Source of the DNA: Coriobacteriaceae bacterium
GTDB lineage: Bacteria > Actinomycetota > Coriobacteriia > Coriobacteriales > Coriobacteriaceae
NCBI GenBank assembly: GCA_902364645.1
Contig: CABJEP010000003.1
Location: forward strand, 1-64,000
Direction of reading: 5' to 3'
DNA length: 64,000 nucleotides
Below the pieces are notes generated by a model, which ran no database searches, had not been told where the DNA came from, and saw only the letters and a program-made list of their open reading frames with translations. Made by a program: the position numbers and the translations under genes. Position 1 is the stretch's first letter. Every line of letters starts with the position of its first letter. Positions 60,707 to 64,000 of this stretch are shown here, in pieces.

Positions 60707-61651
60707 ATGGAGAAGCAAGAGAATCAGCAGGATGCCGAGTGCGAGCAGCTGGCAAAAAGCAAAAGCCTAGTCAAGAATAAGCTGGTTGTGGCAGCAATCG
60801 CACTTGTTTGTGCCGTGGCGCTCGTGGCGGGTGGCTACTTTACCTATTCCGCCTACATCGCCAACGGATTTCTTAAGTCCGTCGCCGCGACAGGCACCGC
60901 TCAGAGCCTGTTTGCGAGCGACCTGCTCACGGGCTACATGAGCGCGCCCGGCGATGCCGAGCTTGCCCGCGCCCAGCGCTCCGTTACGGTATATCCCAAC
61001 AACAAGCAGTGCAGCTTCACCTTTAGCATCTATAACTATTTGCTGAGCAACAGCAACTTCTGCAACGATAAAAACGTGACGTATACCTTAACGGTCGAGG
61101 GGTGTGGGCTCGATGGCACCACGTGGAGTTATGCGCCCCAACCCGCCGGCAACGTCAAGCTTCCGGAGAATCAGCCCACCAAGCACGACTACACCGTGAC
61201 GTTCCCTGAGGACAAGTTGGGACATGCCTACTTTGTGATTAAGGCCATGGTTGTTTCGAAGGAGAGCCCCGGCACCGAGCTCACCTGTCTGGCGGCGAAA
61301 GTCGTGCCGTCAAAGAAGGCCGAGGTCAAGACCGCGGCGGTCGAGGGCGCGCTGGTCGATGAGGCTGGCAAGTTTGCTGATTACGCTGCGTACAACTACC
61401 GCGTGACGGTTACGGGCGCACCGGCAAACGTCGAACTTAGGTGGGGGGAGAACGTGGAGATCGACCCGTTCTTTGAGATCAACCATGGCGCGACGGTGGA
61501 TGCTGCAGCTCGCAAGGCTACGTTCACCATGGAGCCGGGTTCGATGGTCGTCAACTTTTACCGAGCGGACGGCAAAACGCCCGGTGGCTGGGGTGACCTG
61601 GGCATTAACGTGAGTGGAACTACCCTGACGGGCACGACGGAGACTCAATAA
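60707..61651 (+). CDS. Single-pass exported protein, possible surface subunit (3 of 3)
   Basis: This 314-aa protein has a short cytosolic N-terminus (1-25), a helix (LVVAAIALVCAVALVAGGYF) and an extracellular domain with paired cysteines (FCNDKNVTYTLTVEGCG). The GYFTYSAYIANGFLKSVAATG junction again recalls the other two. AGGAGAGGGG precedes ATG 60707. It is followed by a large adhesin after 40 bases. The domain is beta-rich with no catalytic motif seen; role unknown. Confidence 0.75.
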   Translation: MEKQENQQDAECEQLAKSKSLVKNKLVVAAIALVCAVALVAGGYFTYSAYIANGFLKSVAATGTAQSLFASDLLTGYMSAPGDAELARAQRSVTVYPNNKQCSFTFSIYNYLLSNSNFCNDKNVTYTLTVEGCGLDGTTWSYAPQPAGNVKLPENQPTKHDYTVTFPEDKLGHAYFVIKAMVVSKESPGTELTCLAAKVVPSKKAEVKTAAVEGALVDEAGKFADYAAYNYRVTVTGAPANVELRWGENVEIDPFFEINHGATVDAAARKATFTMEPGSMVVNFYRADGKTPGGWGDLGINVSGTTLTGTTETQ

Positions 61652-61691
61652 CTCTGGAAGCAGAGTTTTTAGGATAAGAGGTACGGAATCG

Positions 61692-64000
61692 ATGAGAACG
61701 GCAAAGCGCATACTCGCAGAGTTCATGACGGTGGTCATGGTGCTCCAAGCATGCTCGCCCACGGTGGTTGCTGTGGCGGCAGGCTGGCAGAACATCTCGA
61801 ACGAGATTGCTGCCGCATCTGCGAAGGCGTTGGATACTGCCGAGGGCGGCGAGACCAACGGCGATGTCACGATCGGGTCTGGGTCGAGTGATACCGGCGC
61901 CGACAGCGACAGTGCTGGGGATGACGCGGCGAAGGATGACGCTGCAGCAGGCGATACCACCGATAGCGCTACGGGTTCCGATTCCACGGGCGACCAGACG
62001 GAAGACGACGATGCCGCTGACGATGCCGCCACTGACGACGCCGAGCAAGATGCCGATGATGCGACTTCGGAGGACGCTGATGCCCAGGCGGGTGCGACGA
62101 TCACGGATTTGAATAAGCTCGTCGAGCTGCTCGAGAAGAACGGCGCGGAAAGCATCGTGCGCAAAGACGACGAGAGCGGAATCCGAAGCCTCGATGTCAA
62201 GTCGTCGGAGGCGTTCGCCGTCCTGTCTAACGCCGACGCTTCGCTTTACTATGATGCGCAGATCAAGGTTATCATCACGGGCGATGCGAAGCTCACCGAG
62301 TCGGCTAATAACGGCATGTCTTTCCAGGGTCTTGGCAGTGATGAATGTCCGTTTGAAGGCAGGATCTATAGGGACGTTGATAGTCCCGTCGAGCTTACGA
62401 CTGATCGGACGGTTTTTAATAACCTCAAGCTGTCTGACCAAAACAAAACGGTCAGGATAAAGTGGGTAGGCGCGACTAGCTATAGCGCACCGATGGTCGC
62501 TTCGAAGGTCAGCGGTGCGGAAAACGGCGAAGAGAGCAAGACACTCATCGCGTCGGTTGACATCGTGGAACCCGTGAACGTTGATGTGAAGGATGCGACT
62601 TCCGCCTTGACGGCACCCCTCCTGGGTGCGACGACGGGCGACCTTGCTGCGAACGTTACCTATAGCCTCACCGATTCTCGAAAGAATCTCAACGCGAATG
62701 CGACGGGCAACATTGGCTTGATTGCCAACACGGTCGAGAGCGGGAGCTTGACGGTTGAGTCCGTCACGTTCCCCAACGATCTGACCTCAGGCGGAGCCGT
62801 CAAAACGAGCTCTGGCAACGCTGGCCTGCTCGTAGGCGAAGTCAAGGACGGTGCGACCCTGAGCATTGGCACTCTGGCAAACGTTCCCACCGCCACCGTC
62901 CAGTCTACGAACGGCTCCGCCGGTGGCGTTGTAGGACTCGTTGGCTCGAGCACGGGTGCCATGGTCAACGTCGCGAAAGCTCTCGACCTACACGCGCTCA
63001 CCGTCAAGGGCACAACTGCCAGCGGCGGTTTTATTGGTAAAGCGACCGTGCTCACACTGGGCGCGGATAATAAGCAGATTGGGTGTCCTCTAAATATTGG
63101 CGACGAGAACAGCGCTTGCTCTGGTGGCGTTATCGGCGACGTGAGCTTTGCGCAAGGATTTGCCGTTACGTCCAATATGTTCGACCTGGGCGACCTTGTG
63201 ACTCTTGGTGCGTCGCAGCGCGCCGGCGCTCTTTTTGGCATGGCCGATATCTCTAATGGAGACATCGTGGTGCAAGGCGGGACGTATAAGAGCAAACTCG
63301 CCTTACCAGAAGATGTTAGTGTCAACGGCAGCTACGGCGGCCTTGTCGGCAAGGTGTTCGCGACGAAAACGGACGACGACGGCGCTTTGCGCGCCTTTGT
63401 TGTTGAAAAGGATGCAGATAATAAGAATACGTGCTCAATTGAGTTTGACCTTGCGAGCAAGTTGTCCGACGCAGGCGGCGTTGTCGGCTATGTTGGCGAT
63501 AGCGCAAATCCTAACTCGCAGCCCGTTGCCGTTGTCTTCAACGGCGTGACGGTTGCGTGCAAGGGAGATGCTTCGGCGCGAACGGGTACCGGAAAGTTCG
63601 GTGGCGCCGTGGGCGTTGTCGATACGCGCAATGTCCTTGACGTGCGAGATTTCAAACTTACAAGCGACAATCCTATCGGTAAGGCGCAAAGCAACCGTGC
63701 CGCGGGAATTGCGGGATCCGCGTGGAATGCTGTAATCAAATTCAGCGGCATCACGGATCTGTCGGGCGCAAGTTTTGCCGAGAACGCCACGACGGGTCAG
63801 CTCGTATACGAGAACCACAACGCGCTGATCTTCGCTGCCGGCAATGGCTCTAATGGTGATCTGGGAGACAAGGGCGCTGCGGTCTGGACCTTCAAGCGTA
63901 GCAACTCAGCCTCAAAGACGGACGACATCGCGACCTACGGTGAAGTTGTTCGTCTGGGCGGCGACTTCATTAAGCTTGATGTGGACACTCATAAGTTGAC
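61692..64000 (+). CDS. Large GLUG-repeat surface adhesin (partial, runs off the window)
   Basis: The frame is open from ATG 61692 to the end of the window (769 codons). It has a signal peptide (about 1-30, ending near AVAAG; the LQAC at 18-21 is a poor lipobox), an acidic Asp/Ala/Ser/Thr-rich stalk (about 50-140) and then repeated units of about 40 residues built on a G-G-x-x-G core (SAGGVVGLVG, ASGGFIGKA, YGGLVGKVF, DAGGVVGYVG, FGGAVGVVD). These match the GLUG motif of beta-helical adhesins. It closes the operon-like run of three exported proteins. A C-terminal sorting signal, if any, lies outside the window. Confidence 0.85.
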   Translation, partial: MRTAKRILAEFMTVVMVLQACSPTVVAVAAGWQNISNEIAAASAKALDTAEGGETNGDVTIGSGSSDTGADSDSAGDDAAKDDAAAGDTTDSATGSDSTGDQTEDDDAADDAATDDAEQDADDATSEDADAQAGATITDLNKLVELLEKNGAESIVRKDDESGIRSLDVKSSEAFAVLSNADASLYYDAQIKVIITGDAKLTESANNGMSFQGLGSDECPFEGRIYRDVDSPVELTTDRTVFNNLKLSDQNKTVRIKWVGATSYSAPMVASKVSGAENGEESKTLIASVDIVEPVNVDVKDATSALTAPLLGATTGDLAANVTYSLTDSRKNLNANATGNIGLIANTVESGSLTVESVTFPNDLTSGGAVKTSSGNAGLLVGEVKDGATLSIGTLANVPTATVQSTNGSAGGVVGLVGSSTGAMVNVAKALDLHALTVKGTTASGGFIGKATVLTLGADNKQIGCPLNIGDENSACSGGVIGDVSFAQGFAVTSNMFDLGDLVTLGASQRAGALFGMADISNGDIVVQGGTYKSKLALPEDVSVNGSYGGLVGKVFATKTDDDGALRAFVVEKDADNKNTCSIEFDLASKLSDAGGVVGYVGDSANPNSQPVAVVFNGVTVACKGDASARTGTGKFGGAVGVVDTRNVLDVRDFKLTSDNPIGKAQSNRAAGIAGSAWNAVIKFSGITDLSGASFAENATTGQLVYENHNALIFAAGNGSNGDLGDKGAAVWTFKRSNSASKTDDIATYGEVVRLGGDFIKLDVDTHKL

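Overview
The window looks like chromosomal DNA of a gut actinomycete of the class Coriobacteriia, most likely Collinsella or a close relative. The signs are GC-rich codon use, mannose-family PTS genes, a 12-TM LuxR-type membrane regulator of the coriobacterial kind, NfnAB, a fused folP-folK, very large LPXTG-like surface proteins and many short intergenic palindromes. The genus is an inference from gene content; no database was searched.

Layout. 1-5100: tail of an unknown gene, a GntR/UTRA regulator divergent from a mannose-type PTS operon (EIIA, EIIB, EIIC, EIID), a small membrane protein and a MarR regulator. EIIC carries an in-frame TAA. 5100-12080: a long leader with a hairpin and an 11-G tract, then a 2137-aa wall-anchored GH31 glycosidase with discoidin, dockerin-like, cohesin-like and FIVAR modules. 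12200-20100: purE, a class B sortase, a MoaE-like protein, a membrane protein, then purF, purM, purN and an orphan PTS EIIA. 20200-26000: a membrane-anchored parvulin foldase, a YqeY protein, a complete polar amino-acid ABC transporter and a cytidylate-kinase-like protein. 26000-37300: the MFS-LuxR regulator and two LPXTG-like surface proteins (792 and 2201 aa) that share an upstream GGTTC-N8-GAACC palindrome and near-identical 3' ends, each followed by an array of 57-bp palindromes.

37300-48570 (mostly minus strand until glmU): nfnB, nfnA, pth, a possible PD-(D/E)XK protein between two 204-bp inverted-repeat elements, prs and glmU, then a plus-strand ECF transporter (T, fused double ATPase, S). 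48850-54440: xthA, a sirtuin, folP-folK with a large insertion in DHPS, a degenerate biotin-ligase-like gene, coaX and initiator tRNA-Met. 54480-64000: a four-unit palindrome array, an FMN/Fe-S/FAD old-yellow-enzyme reductase, five 12-bp repeats at an exact 23-bp period in front of a DUF4143 ATPase, then three single-pass exported proteins and the first 769 codons of a large GLUG-repeat adhesin that runs off the window.

How it fits together. Housekeeping nucleotide, folate and cofactor genes alternate with host-facing modules: sugar uptake by PTS, a wall-anchored glycosidase beside a sortase, and regulated adhesins. The most unusual content is extragenic. At least six families of palindromic elements occur; some overlap the stop codons of purF, pth and coaX, and one pair of arrays brackets the 2201-aa adhesin as direct repeats. 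The best candidates for undescribed systems are the 81-bp-period palindrome arrays, the 23-bp-period repeats with the DUF4143 ATPase, the LuxR/adhesin regulon, and the element-flanked PD-(D/E)XK-like gene.
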